Assembly (NCBI GenBank): GCA_002633005.1
Contig: NMRA01000005.1
Span: forward strand, 1,977,048 to 2,041,047
DNA: 64,000 bases
From: Phoronis australis
Lineage: Eukaryota > Phoronida > Phoronidae
Direction: 5' to 3'
The first letter of the stretch is position 1. Every line of letters starts with the position of its first letter. Below are positions 10,881-22,670 of the stretch, piece by piece. A program made the translations under genes and the position numbers. The notes under the pieces are model-generated. The model saw only the letters and a list, made by a program, of their open reading frames with translations. It was not told the DNA's origin and made no database searches.

Positions 10881-11654
10881 GCATAAAACTTATCGTATTC
10901 GTTGTCCGTCGTCAAAATCATTGTTCAGCAGTGGCATGAAATGTGATGATGCGACGTCATTGTTGCTTCCCAACGTAAAACTTTTATACAGTCAGTGCAA
11001 AATTTTAGTTTGGACCTAAAATATCAAACAAGGAAAATAACTTACCATTAGGTGCCGGTCACTTCAAAAACATGACAGAATACCAAATGCCGCTCATACT
11101 ACAGGTTTGCGTTTTTACGGCTGACACTCGGGAACTGGAAATTATGAGCGTTGGAAGCACGATAACAAGTTACAAAGGTAAGTTGTCTAGCATTAATTGT
11201 AGCCGTTATCTGACTACGGATAATTTTACGTTATGTGACGCACATACATTTTCTGGAACTGTTTTCATTTTCTTTTTGATAAAGTATACAATCGGCCCGA
11301 AGGCAGTAAATAAAACATGTCATTTAAGGTATCAAGTGATATAGTGTTCCGATATATCAGGAGTCGCACTTTTCACTTCTCTTGGGTAACAGCATAAGAA
11401 TTCACAGTGTCTTTAAGAACCAAACATTCCGAATCACTTTTTTGTCTCAGGCACCGATATAAAACTTCACGCTGTATAGTATATTGAAACCAAGCAAACC
11501 AAGTGCTGATATAGTGTCTCTCTTCTCCTTAGAAGTTGTCACGAACTTTTAATTAGGTATTTATTAGGATTGCACTTGTCCAGATATTTCATGACTTCAA
11601 AATTCATTCATCAATTTAATGAATATGCATAAGTGTCACCCAACGTGTTTTATT
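10881..11654. other. no gene recognised
   Basis: Non-coding AT-rich sequence. Plus-strand frames here begin at alternative codons and lack domains. Confidence 0.4.
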
Positions 11655-11756
11655 AAGTATGCAGTATTATTGAGTATGCAGTATTATTGAGTGTGCAGTA
11701 TTATTGAGTATGCAATATTATTGAGTATGCAGTATTATTGAGTATGCAGTATTATT
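11655..11756. repeat. 17-bp minisatellite, 6 copies
   Basis: Six head-to-tail copies of AGTATGCAGTATTATTG with one or two substitutions in copies three and four. Confidence 0.95.
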
Positions 11757-12589
11757 TCACCGAGTTAGATATTTAGACATTTGCCTGAGATGGAAATTAG
11801 CTTTCCGCAACGACTTCGTTTTTCAACGAATTGTATAAAAAATCATACAATTGTAAAGCCCTTCATCAGCTCTTGATGGCGTATGATTATGTCAGAAGCA
11901 AATGATAAATAATTCACTTGATCAATAGTAATCATTTTGCATATTTGTTGGTTTAAATATTTTTTAATTCTAAAAACCGAGAGTGTTGCCAAAATGGGAA
12001 GATAACAGAATGCCGCCCTTCATGTACTAAGCGGCTGATTAATTAATGAATTACTTAACAAGCCGACATGTAATGACAGTCAAGACGGACTTAAAAAGAA
12101 ATATAACTAATTCAACCCATTATCACTCAAAATATGGTCAGTTCTCTCAATAAGACTGATATGTACTGCTAAAAAAATCCGATTCCCCAAAACATAAAGC
12201 TAATATAAGAGATTCATTGGAATGATTTAGTAGTCATGATGAATTTCTATTTGTTCTCAAAAATATTAAAAATAAATTCCCATGTTCCCACGGTATTATC
12301 GTATAGATCTACTTATGGGTTTGGTCAGATTTGGGAGATTATTTAGTTAATGCTATTAATTGTATGCCCTCTGCAATAAAACGAGGTGTTATACCAATTA
12401 TCAATCAAAAGGGTAAGAAATAAAGAGAACTTCTAAAAAATTAGAGGCTATTTTCATCGCTTAACAAAAATCACAAACTAATTTGGGCCAGTATTGGTGA
12501 ACGTCTGTGGTTTATCTTTCATCCATGAAAACTAAAAAGTTTTATTGCCGGTAGATTCATTGGTGAAAACATTCGATTGATCTGTGTCT
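11757..12589. other. no gene recognised
   Basis: AT-rich sequence before the LINE relic. Parts may belong to its 5' side, but no motif is legible. Confidence 0.4.
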
Positions 12590-13690
12590 ATTTCAGGTTT
12601 ACTGGTCCTCGTGGATTTTGAGAAGGCGTTCGACTCGGTCTCTTGGGATTTTCTACAAAAAATCTTTCCTATTTATTTTGGTCCAATCATCAAAAATTTG
12701 TTTCATTGCATAACAAGAGACCTGTGTTCTGAATAGATAAGTATGAAAGTCCATTGTTTTGAATGGGTAGACGGTGTAAACAAGGTGAACCTTTGTTTCC
12801 CTATCTGCTTTTACTCTGTGCCGAAATTATGGGAAATCTGTTCAGTAGAAACCTGTCCAATCTGGCAACTTCTACCAGGCAGGTTATATATCCATCGATC
12901 AGAGGATTTCGAATGCCCTCGGTAAGCAGGTAATATTTCCACTAAACGTTGGGGAGCCTCAGCTTGCAAGCCACACTTAGGACAGCTTGAAGAGCCCATA
13001 TTATATAAACGGTTATATTAAGGGGAGCTTTGCTGCCGTTTGATACACTCAATTATATTCTTCAGTAGAAACCCAGGATACACTGACATTTACAAAAAAG
13101 TGCAGATAAAGCCTTTCCGATGGATACAAAATGGGTAAATATATGTTGTGTAGCCTTGGAATATACTGTGGATAGTTTATTACAGTGGTTGCAGTGTAGG
13201 ATTTACATAGAAACTTGGAAATAAACGCATTTCTTCAAGAAGTAAAAATTAATGTTAATGATACATGTAACGTGTGTTACCGTAAACATGAGACATTGGA
13301 ACACATTTTATTACTGTTGCGTTACTAAAGAAAGTGGACTCTAGAAAATAACAATAATCATAACAAAAAGACATTATTTTCAACACCTATGGCTTTTGTC
13401 AAGAATCAAGAATGAAAAACGCGACAACTGGATTGAATCACGGGAGGTCCGCATAAAAAGCAGGAAACTTGGATCCATTCCAAAATGCATGAGTAAAATG
13501 TTCGCCGCAACATGTAAAAACGTCCTGAGAGCGTTTCTTTGCCGAACGGGAGGCGAAACAACCAAAAGCGACCACGGGCGTTTGTTGATTGTTTGTAGTC
13601 GAATGGAAACTTGTACGTACCTCAAAAAACACGAAACGTCCCATTTTTTTCTTTTCCTCGAACTGGAACATAGATCTATGTCGCGTGGGA
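12590..13690 (+). mobile_element. LINE relic A1 (reverse transcriptase and zinc-knuckle end)
   Basis: Broken reverse-transcriptase motifs appear in order on the plus strand: LLVLVDFEKAFDSVSWDFL near 12600-12655, then in another frame CKQGEPLFPYLLLLCAEIM near 12777-12833. A thumb-like stretch (LQWLQCRIYIETWK) follows near 13180-13225, then a Cys-Cys-His zinc motif (CNVCYRKHETLEHIL) near 13260-13305. Several frameshifts and stops make it inactive. The segment after the zinc motif (RDNWIE near 13420) is shared with the minus strand at 55322-55600, so both are one family. Confidence 0.8.
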
Positions 13691-15439
13691 AATCACATTA
13701 GTATATGATGTGATGTCAATTTCGTCGTTTGTCGAAAAGCAGGTTTTAGTAAATAATACAAATAACATTACGAGTTAACATTATATCTGTGCAATAAGTA
13801 AACATTTCACAAAATAAATGAAAACAGTAATAAAATATACATGCATGTATTCACGTACACTTAACTACGCAAATAAATACAAGAATAGTTTTCCGAAACT
13901 TACCTAAACACTACCGTTAGTAGGGCCTAAACTTTCATTAAAATCGCAGAACAAACACTCAAAAACAAACGTCACGCTTTTCGTAATATACTGTAGCACA
14001 CAAAAATGTCTTGTAGAAAAACCCCCAACACGCTGTATGATACGTTGTCGAAAGTGGCTCTAACATTGGATGTCGAAGGCCAGACTATTCCGGCATCCAG
14101 CTAGGACAACAGGTCGACGCCTATACAGAATGAACAGAGCAATAATACGAATGTGCTGATTAAATTTGCAGAGAAATCGCTGGTTGTCTGGAACCGCACT
14201 TCATGGATTTTGCATGATAACTCCATTATGAACAAAAATGACAAAATGAAAATGAAGGAATAGAATTAGGCTTAATTTGATAACAATAACACTCGATCAA
14301 AACTTAGTCGAGCCTCAGTTTGTTTTATATATCTGAGGTCGAGCAGACAACGAGTAACACGCAGAAGTTGACATTCCAGTCCTAGATTTCTATGGTTTAA
14401 TTACTTGAACTTACGCAACACTTTATCGTGTGAAATTCAAATCTTCGTCCAATTACTACATTTAGGTTACTAAGCTTATTTGACATCTGAAAACGCAACT
14501 TGAGTTTAGGCATTTGTATCAGTTAATGAAATAAAAATGTCATATGTCTAACAATCTAACTGCAACATATCGACGATTTGTTAGAGTCTCCAGTCTATCC
14601 ACTTGGAAAACCTGAAATCGCTCGATACATATGACATGCCTATAATCACTAGACACTTAGTATGCTTGTAAATAACTATTTACATCATATAACCACGGAT
14701 GCTCATGAGAGCAAAATCTGAACAGAGGGATGCAGTTATCGCATTATAATTATGTGTCACTGCATGTACCGTTTGACAGACTTGGCGGTAGTTAAGCTAG
14801 GTAATACTAGTAAGTTTGCTTGTATTTGTGAGCATGTAGGGATTCAGAAAAAATTAATAGTTTGGTTGTAGATACACTTTTCTTCAAAATGGCGACCTCC
14901 TATAGCGTTTATGGATTTCTGCATAGCCACGGAAAAATCTGATGCGATTTCAGATAGGCCTCAAACAACCCAAAATTTCAAAAATCTAGTTGGATGGCAG
15001 ACCACGTTTTTGGCTTCTGTAGGAAATTTGTTTTTAGAATCCAGCATTGGCTTCGATACCTTGCATTGGCAGAGATAAAATGCTGGTTTTAAGCTGAAAA
15101 CTGTCAACTTTTCGTTTTTTTACCACCCTTGTTCGGAGTCTTGCCTTCTGTTTCGGTGGAAGTGAAAGACGATATTAGATACAAGAAGTTTTTGTGGGCA
15201 TATGTAGCGGTTTGGATGGGAAATAACTCACAACTTTTCCTTTTGTTTATAGAATTGTCGACAGAGTGGAAGAAAGGCAGCAAGTCCAGTGACGTGTGCC
15301 TTGCCAGGCAAAACCCATCAGGAAATGCACAGTGTCTCGTTATCATACGTAACCCTCGAAATCGCTCCTGGTTCACACGAATCATCCATTCCTCGGTTAA
15401 ATTTCAATGACTGGACAAATTCAATAACACAAATGTTAT
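13691..15439. other. no gene recognised
   Basis: Non-coding; it includes the region just past the stop of NB-ARC/TPR gene 1. I see no convincing AATAAA close to that stop. Frames on both strands at 15104-15410 oppose each other and carry no domain. Confidence 0.4.
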
Positions 15440-18400
15440 TTAATTAGAAGATAAGGATAGACTGTAGAAACCGCTCAGGAATAGTGAGCGGTCCTCGATA
15501 AATTGATGGGACTTAGGATTGTTTGCATGTTCAAACCATCCGTGAACAATGCTATAAAGCTTAGACTTTTCGCCAAAGTTTCTTAAAAAATTAAGCACAG
15601 ATCTTCTTAGATTGTTTGAAGCACGCGGAAAAAGTTTTTGACGGATGAGACAGTTTCCGATTGCCGCATATATTTTACCTACACAAGCATGGTTCTCACC
15701 TAGGTGGTTTTTGACATCATCTAAACACTGTAGAAGAAGGTTCTCGCTTTCCTCATAGCGCTCCAAGTACAAAAGGGTTTTCGCAACGGCGAACGTAGAA
15801 ACAGCAATGAGAAGATGACTACGAGCGTCACCATCGTCTTCAAAAAGTCGCCTTCGAATACTCAAACATTTTTGAAAATGATCTCCGGCGTCTTCATACT
15901 GTTCCTCCTTGAAGCAAACGTTCCCGAGCTTTGCTAGAAGGTATGACAACAACTCTTCATCGTCAGGCAGGTACTCCGCTTGCAAATTTAGGGCTTCGTC
16001 AAGTCGGCCTTTTGCCATGACCGAGTCTCCCTTAAAGAAGAAGGACACTCCCAAGGATGCCAATATTGATATTTGTTGTCTACGTACATCGGGACTCATT
16101 GGAGATCTTTTTAAAACTAACTTCATTGCCTTTTCTAGTTTTTCAATGGCATCATCCTCCTGTTGCGGAATTCGAAGCAGACATTTTCCTAACATGAGGT
16201 AAATATTTGCATCCATGGTATCTTCATGGCTATGAAGAAAACTTTCAAACGCCCACTTGCCCTCAAGGAAATCTCTTCTGTAGTAAGCTGAATAACCGGC
16301 AGCTTTAAGTAGCTCAGCTTGACATACCTTCACTGTTTCCAAAGACTTAATGTAGCTTTCTTCTTTCTCACTGTCGTACAATACTTCCAATTTCAAAGCT
16401 TCATTGAAGTGATTTATTAGAGTGCGGATGTGCGGACCCAATGTGCGTAGCTTCTCAAGACGATCTGCACTCACGTCTTTCCACCTGCAATCAACATAAC
16501 CTTCGGGCATAAATCTCACTATTGCAGCTTTCAAGTCAAGTGCAAGCTCTTCCACGAATAATTCAGGAAGGGAATTCTTGACGTCTTGCTTCTTCTCGGC
16601 TCTTACGAGATCCTGAACTTGTTTATGAATGTTGTAATGTTTTTTTCCGGGAATGGGTGTAATCAGAGCAAACTTTACCAAGAATGCTATAGCCTCATTA
16701 AGTTTTTTTTTGCCATTTGCAGGAAAAAGTGGAGAAGATTCGAATAACCACAAAGGAATATTGTCAGAATCAATAACCGAAAAACATTTGAGCAGATTGC
16801 TTACGGCTTTAGGTACTTTCTCCTCAAACTTACGGATGGAAGTACCCAAGGTGGCATAGACCGAACGTTGCCAAGGGTCACGAAAGTGGATATCTTTATC
16901 CATCATTCCACTTCGTACTTGTGAAAAAACTTTAATATACGAATCAACATTGCAGGATTCACAGAGAGCACTAAGATACGCAGTGGCTTGAGAAAGGGCC
17001 AATGGGAAGTGACCTAAGAGATCGCACAACTTTGTAATGTCAATCTTGTTGTCAGCATCAGGGTGTCCTGCTGCGTGGAGACGAGCTGACACGTAATTAT
17101 ACGCATCTAGATCCGAAAACATGTTGAGGTTTAAAACCAGTTCTGTGCTAACCCCTGAATCAGTTGTGATTATGATATGCTGCTTCGGCTTTTTTTCTGC
17201 GGGCAAATAATTACAAGCTGTCTCGTAATCAGCACAATCAAAAACGAGCAAAAAAGAGTCGAGAGACGTAACGTGGCTATAGACTCTTTCGCTGATGCTC
17301 GCCCCCGAAATGCTTTCTACGTCAATCTTTAGGTCCTTCGCTAAGCGTTCTAGATAATTCTCTGTCTGGTTGCTGCAAGTGGTCCAATATTGGAATTGAT
17401 ATTTTTCACAGTTGCGATGCGCATATTCTAATACCAGCTGAGATTTTCCAACGCCTTTTATACCGCATACAGCCACAGGTTGGCGAACGCCGGAGTGATC
17501 GCTTGTCTGCAACACTTTCTCTAGTTCTTCAAGTTCTTCTTTTCTTCCTGTGAAGTCTGTGTTACGCGGTGGCAAACTAGAGACTTCCATAACTGCAAAA
17601 TAGAAATATTCAATGGGATTAAATTTGGAAATACAACACATTTAGAAGATAATATCAAAGGATAGTGATATAATTTCCGCCTTTGCGTGTTGTAGTTTCG
17701 ATCTGTATGGTGTAAAACCTTCCGTATGAAGCGGTAAGTCATAAAAAGTGGCTTCTGCAACAGATTTGTTTGTAGATCTGTAAAAAGGACATTTTTTCTA
17801 CCCTTTTCGAGTTCCAAAGAGACTTTTATAACTTATATTTCATTGTTTTTCGCTTTTTAGATGTAAAACAAATCTTTTAATCACCTGAGTTTGGTTTCAT
17901 GGTTTTCCTTACTGTTATGTAATCGTATTCCACTTCCATTACCAACTCCAGTCAAAGGCAATGCACACAAACACCAGTTTAGAATTCACCATTTTGGGTT
18001 AGCCAACTCCAGCAAAGCGTCTCGTTTTTAGCCTCATAAATAGGGAAAAATGCCGCAAAATTGGAAATCTTCACGAATAAATTCATTCCTCATATGGCAA
18101 TAGATCAATTCAAACCACCTTTATAACGGAAAACGATTTACACAAAAGTTTTTTTCTGGCATTGAAAGGCGAATATGTTACAGTTTTAAATGTAAATGGA
18201 ACTGTTTTCAAAATTCCACAACAAGGACTTTAATGATGTCTGAAGTTGTCAAATAGTACATTTAAAATTTTTCATCAAAGTGAAACCATTGAGAGTACAA
18301 CTGATATTGTAAGAAGGGATCGACGTGGAATTGAAGATGGTAACAACTGAGAAAGAAAGTACCGGTGAAAGGGGCGCGCATAACTATTGACTAGGGACAC

Positions 18401-18788
18401 ATGACTAATTTTTACCTGTGTGACGCCGAAATTGGAGCAAAAACTAACACTGTAATATCCTCTGTTGCTAGGCTACAATTTCGAAACACGTGTCATCTAC
18501 AAGTCAATTTTTCTAGGAAACCATAAGATCAAAACAACAGCCTGGTGTATGGAAATTTTGTGATGCACACTTACCTTTTTCTTTATTTCGCTGCGCTATG
18601 TCCTCTCCCGGTTCCCGATTTAGGTTATTCATTCCGTTTATGATCAAGCTCAATTCTTCGGGATTGTTGAAAAATATAACTGAAAAAAGATACAAAATAG
18701 TAGCTTATCAGGAAATGACCAGTGATGTAACATCGCAGTCGTCTCTCAATAAACGTGACTTACGTATCGACTGCAGAAGCCACCACAT
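15440..18788 (-). CDS. NB-ARC/TPR STAND NTPase 1
   Basis: Model: exons 18764-18788, 18575-18679 and 15440-17592, 760 codons plus stop. The large exon is secure. It reads SLPPRNTDFTGR linker, P-loop GIKGVGKS (about residue 87), Walker B LLVFD (about 158), a GxP-type LGHFPLALSQA motif, a winged-helix-like stretch, then TPR pairs to the C-terminus (LLAKLGNVCFKEEQYEDAGD, IYAAIGNCLIRQKLFPRASN). Its acceptor is TTCTATTTTGCAG. The middle exon has acceptor TCTTTTTTCAG and donor AAAAAG|GTAAGT and joins in phase 1. The 25-base first exon ends at a perfect GTAAGT and joins in phase but opens with an unusual hydrophobic MWWLLQSI, so it is tentative. Such proteins act as cytosolic nucleotide-driven switches: TPRs sense, NB-ARC oligomerises. 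No recognised effector domain is seen at the N-terminus. Confidence 0.85.
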
Positions 18789-19537
18789 CACAGCAGTAGT
18801 CCAGCATCTCACTTTTCACTTAAAGTTTAGATCTTTTTGTCGTTCAAAGTGCATTTTTAAAATCATGAGCTAGGAATACTATTCATATTTTGAGATATTG
18901 TCCATCCTGTGGAAAAGAGAATTCGAGTTCAAAGCCAGACCTCAAGAGTTGTTGCCGAATGCGCCAGCAATTAAAATCACTGGCAATACATGCAAGAGTC
19001 ATTTTCGAATTCGCGATTTCAGGTTGGTCAACCCCAATAAACTCTTCTGGGACGTTTTTTTTTAATCGACGGTGTTTTCTGCTTTTTGACACCTAAATAC
19101 TGAAGGAATGCAGTTTTGAGTATGCATCCCATTTCCACGTTCAAATCATGAAAATCACAAAATGTTCTCAAGAAAAAGTTTGCACTTGACATGTTTTGAG
19201 GTTGTGTCCGCAAGTATGCCTGGCCCTCCTGACGTACTTTGGGCATATTATGTCTGATAAATGATTGGAAATTTTTGCGGTAAACATAAAAATGACAAAC
19301 GGCGACCATGTTTTCCTTCCAGTTGTGTCTCTCGAGAAACCTTTTGGTTTTCAGTTGTTTTACATAATCCAGACCAACTGGAAAGTAGATCGATAACTGT
19401 TTATTTTATCTTAAAAAATGAACAAAAGGTGATACAATTACTGCCCACAATCGATGTCATTACATGCCAACAGATTGGAAATTATAACAGATGTAATTAG
19501 AAGACACAACTCCTGAGTGTTAACAACATAATACGAT
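18789..19537. other. no secure gene
   Basis: Upstream of NB-ARC/TPR gene 1. Two overlapping minus-strand frames (18883-19092 and 19028-19309) and a plus-strand frame with CPSCGKENSSS (18890-19096) look mildly protein-like. They lack splice or domain support, so none is called. Promoter elements are not legible. Confidence 0.35.
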
Positions 19538-19860
19538 CTAGTTACAAAAACACAGACAAACACACGTAAAACAAAACCTCAGAAAGGCTATTAAGTAATA
19601 AAATTTAAGCGTGCTATTATAAATGAAAGTGGCTACTATATCTCTTAGAAAAATATGCAGATTTAAGTTAAGTTGATGCGAACCACAAAGTAAAAATGAA
19701 GCCCATTGATTATTAAGCAAGGTGTGGTAAATAGAGGTGGCATCAATATTTGAATGAAGGATTTGGAAGAGAATGAGACGATCTTTTTGATTGGCAGGAC
19801 ATTTAAAGAAAAAAATGATTAACACAATTCAAAGAGCCCCATTCACAAACATTTGATAAT
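19538..19860 (-). mobile_element. LINE 3'-end fragment (zinc motif and tail)
   Basis: On the minus strand it reads CEWG, then CVNHFFFKCPANQKDR and LFQILHSNIDATS. This is the layout of the C-terminal zinc motif plus tail found after many LINE reverse transcriptases (Cys..His..Cys then R..LF). The frame runs on as LNLHIFLRDIVATFIYN. No reverse-transcriptase core adjoins it. Confidence 0.55.
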
Positions 19861-20404
19861 TCTCAAGAATTATGCTGAATGTTTTTAAAATTAAGGAGTA
19901 AACCTATTGGTAATTAATTAAAAACTGCTTTTTTTGCTTCTGGTAATAGTTCATTTTCAAACCAAGCATAGTTTGAAATACATTTTGTCCTTTGTGTACA
20001 CCCCCAAAACATTTCCCAGGATACACCTAAGTGAACATTATGAGGTAGATGAGACGTTACCTAGCACTCAACACAAATGCGAACAGACTGGTGCAGCCAG
20101 TCTGATCGAAGGAGGTCGAAAAAAGGTCATCACGGATTGTGAAAATGTCAGGTTTCCTGAAGGTCAATTATGCCACAAAATGATCTTATATTTTACAAAC
20201 AGAGTATCATAAAAGTTCACATGTTTTAGATTGTTTTGACCTGATGATCTGGTAATATCGTTTCTGTTGGTCTATTTACACCAACCTCTGGCCTATTCAC
20301 TACAAACAATCTCCTATAAGAAATTCAAAATGAGAACAACATAATTTACAACATTCTAACTGTTTGCCAGAATTAAGAACACATGGGCAAAGGGAAAACC
20401 CAAC

Positions 20405-20470
20405 AACCATCAATTAACCTTTCAAAAGACTTTGACACTATAGACCATGGTATCTAGTTGCTTACCAATC
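20405..20470 (+). pseudogene. LINE reverse-transcriptase motif A scrap
   Basis: A short stretch reads NLSKDFDTIDHGI, resembling the LINE consensus LSKAFDTIDH, and is followed at once by a stop. No other motif of the element survives nearby. Confidence 0.45.
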
Positions 20471-22670
20471 ATTCATTAGTCACTTATGTCAAGCGTTTAT
20501 TCTTCAAAAAGTATTTAAGCGTAAGTGACCAAAATCATTGTTAGAAGTCCACACAGTGAAATTGTACAGTTACGTCATACATATCACACTCGAATTTCAC
20601 AACAAATATTATTAACTTGCGCAAGTTGAAAGTACGATCGCGTGAACGCATTTATATACAGAAATAGTTCGTCGACCATATTTGCTGGCAAATCAATATC
20701 TTCAAAGGAACTTATTCCCTAGTAAACTCGACTTTTTACTTTTCTCTTGTCACTCCGACATTTTTGTTTTTTACCAAACGGTGTGCTTGTGTACTAAACC
20801 TTCACTTCGTTCATTGGTTGGCATTCGGGTCACTGGATGACGTGAGTAGGTAAAAAACTGAGAGTAGAAGATGACAGACGATTCGAATCGTTGTTGTTAG
20901 AGAAAAGTGACAAGAGACGAATATAATCGTTAAGACCGTTTGCGGTTTCTAAACATGTCAAAAGTATTTGTTTTGGTTAGTAGTTGCACACTGAACAAGA
21001 ATTTGCTACTTTCCTTTTCTTTTGTATCCATTTTACCAAGTGGTGAAACCCCCCCGTGGACCTTCAGCTCTGTTTAAGAGCTCAGTATTGGTTACCATCT
21101 GGACGTGAATACTTTAGGGTTATTTGGGCACTGAATATTTCAAATTATTGATGGAGTTAGGTTTCATCCAATGAATGGAATGATCGTTGGTCGTTAATTT
21201 GTAAGTGGCGCTATAGATTTAATTCAAATGGTTTAAAAATTTTGTATTTTCTCGCCATTAGCGCATCAAAACTGAAAAACTCACAAGTACATTGCAGCAG
21301 TGCACCACCAGGGCACATCTTTTAAAACGCAACACTTCCAAAAACACAAGGTTCTAGTCAACTTACAGCCAGTCGGGTAAAACTTGACTGTTCCTATTTT
21401 GATTGCCCTTGGGGCTTCTGTTTCATATGTTACCACTTTAATTATACCAAGTCTGTTGGTTTCAACTTTTTGAAAAAAGACAAACTTTTTATCATCAGGT
21501 GTGCCCAAAGGGTATAGGTTCAAACCTGGTCAGGAATATCCATGATCGAAGGCTTATTAACAACATAAACATTGACCCTGGGGTGACTTGTGAATACACA
21601 GCCGACCTTGGAAATTACCGAGAACATCGTCATCTTCCAATGAGCACATCAGGTGGCTACCACAGAGACAAATGAGTTAGTGACAATGCTAAATGACATA
21701 ATTGCAACTTCTTAACAACCTATTCAACATCGCCTAGAAAATATTAGTTTGAACAGACCTTACTTCCGTCTGCTTGCATGGGATACGCTTGTGAATTGGT
21801 TTGTTTACTCTATATCAAAAATATTCACGAAACCGTGGGGGTATGTATTCTTAAGATTTATATCAAATTATCCGGAATTTTCTACTGAATTGTTTGTTAT
21901 GAGATGTGTTTACTTTCCCAATTTGGAGACAAAACAGTTGGTACGCTCACTTGTTGATTTTACTTCATCTTTGTTCTATTCGGTATTATTTTTAGTACCA
22001 TAAGAAATTTATCTTTGAAATAGTTTTTCAACTGAGGTCGAAACTGGTTGGTAAATATATACCGCGAAGGAATTCAAAATGGTCATTTGTACAAACAATG
22101 TCGATTTCTTGTAAAAATGGTAGGTATTTACACTATTCTGACTATCATATACACTTTCGGAGAAAAAGTAGTGTGTGGGAAATCACCACGTTATTTCGGC
22201 ATTGAATAACCTTCTTTCAAAATTAAAAAAATAAATCGAGCATCCTTCCTGACCAATATTTGTAATCCAAGCAAACTAAATTGCCAGATTCCTAACAATT
22301 AATGAGGTATACTTACATAAATATATTAATTAGTTTCAAATTAGGATATAATCATGCATGAACAATTGAGTTAATGAAGCCAACACTGCTTACCCTATGT
22401 CAGGGTCAAAAAGCACTTCAAAATAGGAATATGCACAAAATAAATATGTTGATTTTTTCAAAAACTTGCACAGTGATCTCTGGATACGGGATATAATCTT
22501 TCTACTCGAGATTGAACTCGAAAATATTTTCGGCATGATCTGTTATTGCAAACTCAAAGTAAGTCTATTATTGTGTGCTCGAGTTCATTATGTTTCATGC
22601 AGATGAGTTTTTCATCCAAGTCTGCATTTGATAACCCCTAGATTCGAGTAAAAATTCGAAATTTCAAGGT
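20471..22670. other. no gene recognised
   Basis: Long AT-rich stretch without domains, splice-supported exons or clear repeats. A B-box-like GGTTCAAACCT near 21517 has no tRNA fold around it. Confidence 0.45.

Noticed and set aside
15909-16859. Plus-strand frames opposite NB-ARC/TPR gene 1
   Set aside because: Antisense shadows of a secure coding exon.
21500-21545. B-box-like GGTTCAAACCT
   Set aside because: No A box at the right distance and no cloverleaf.
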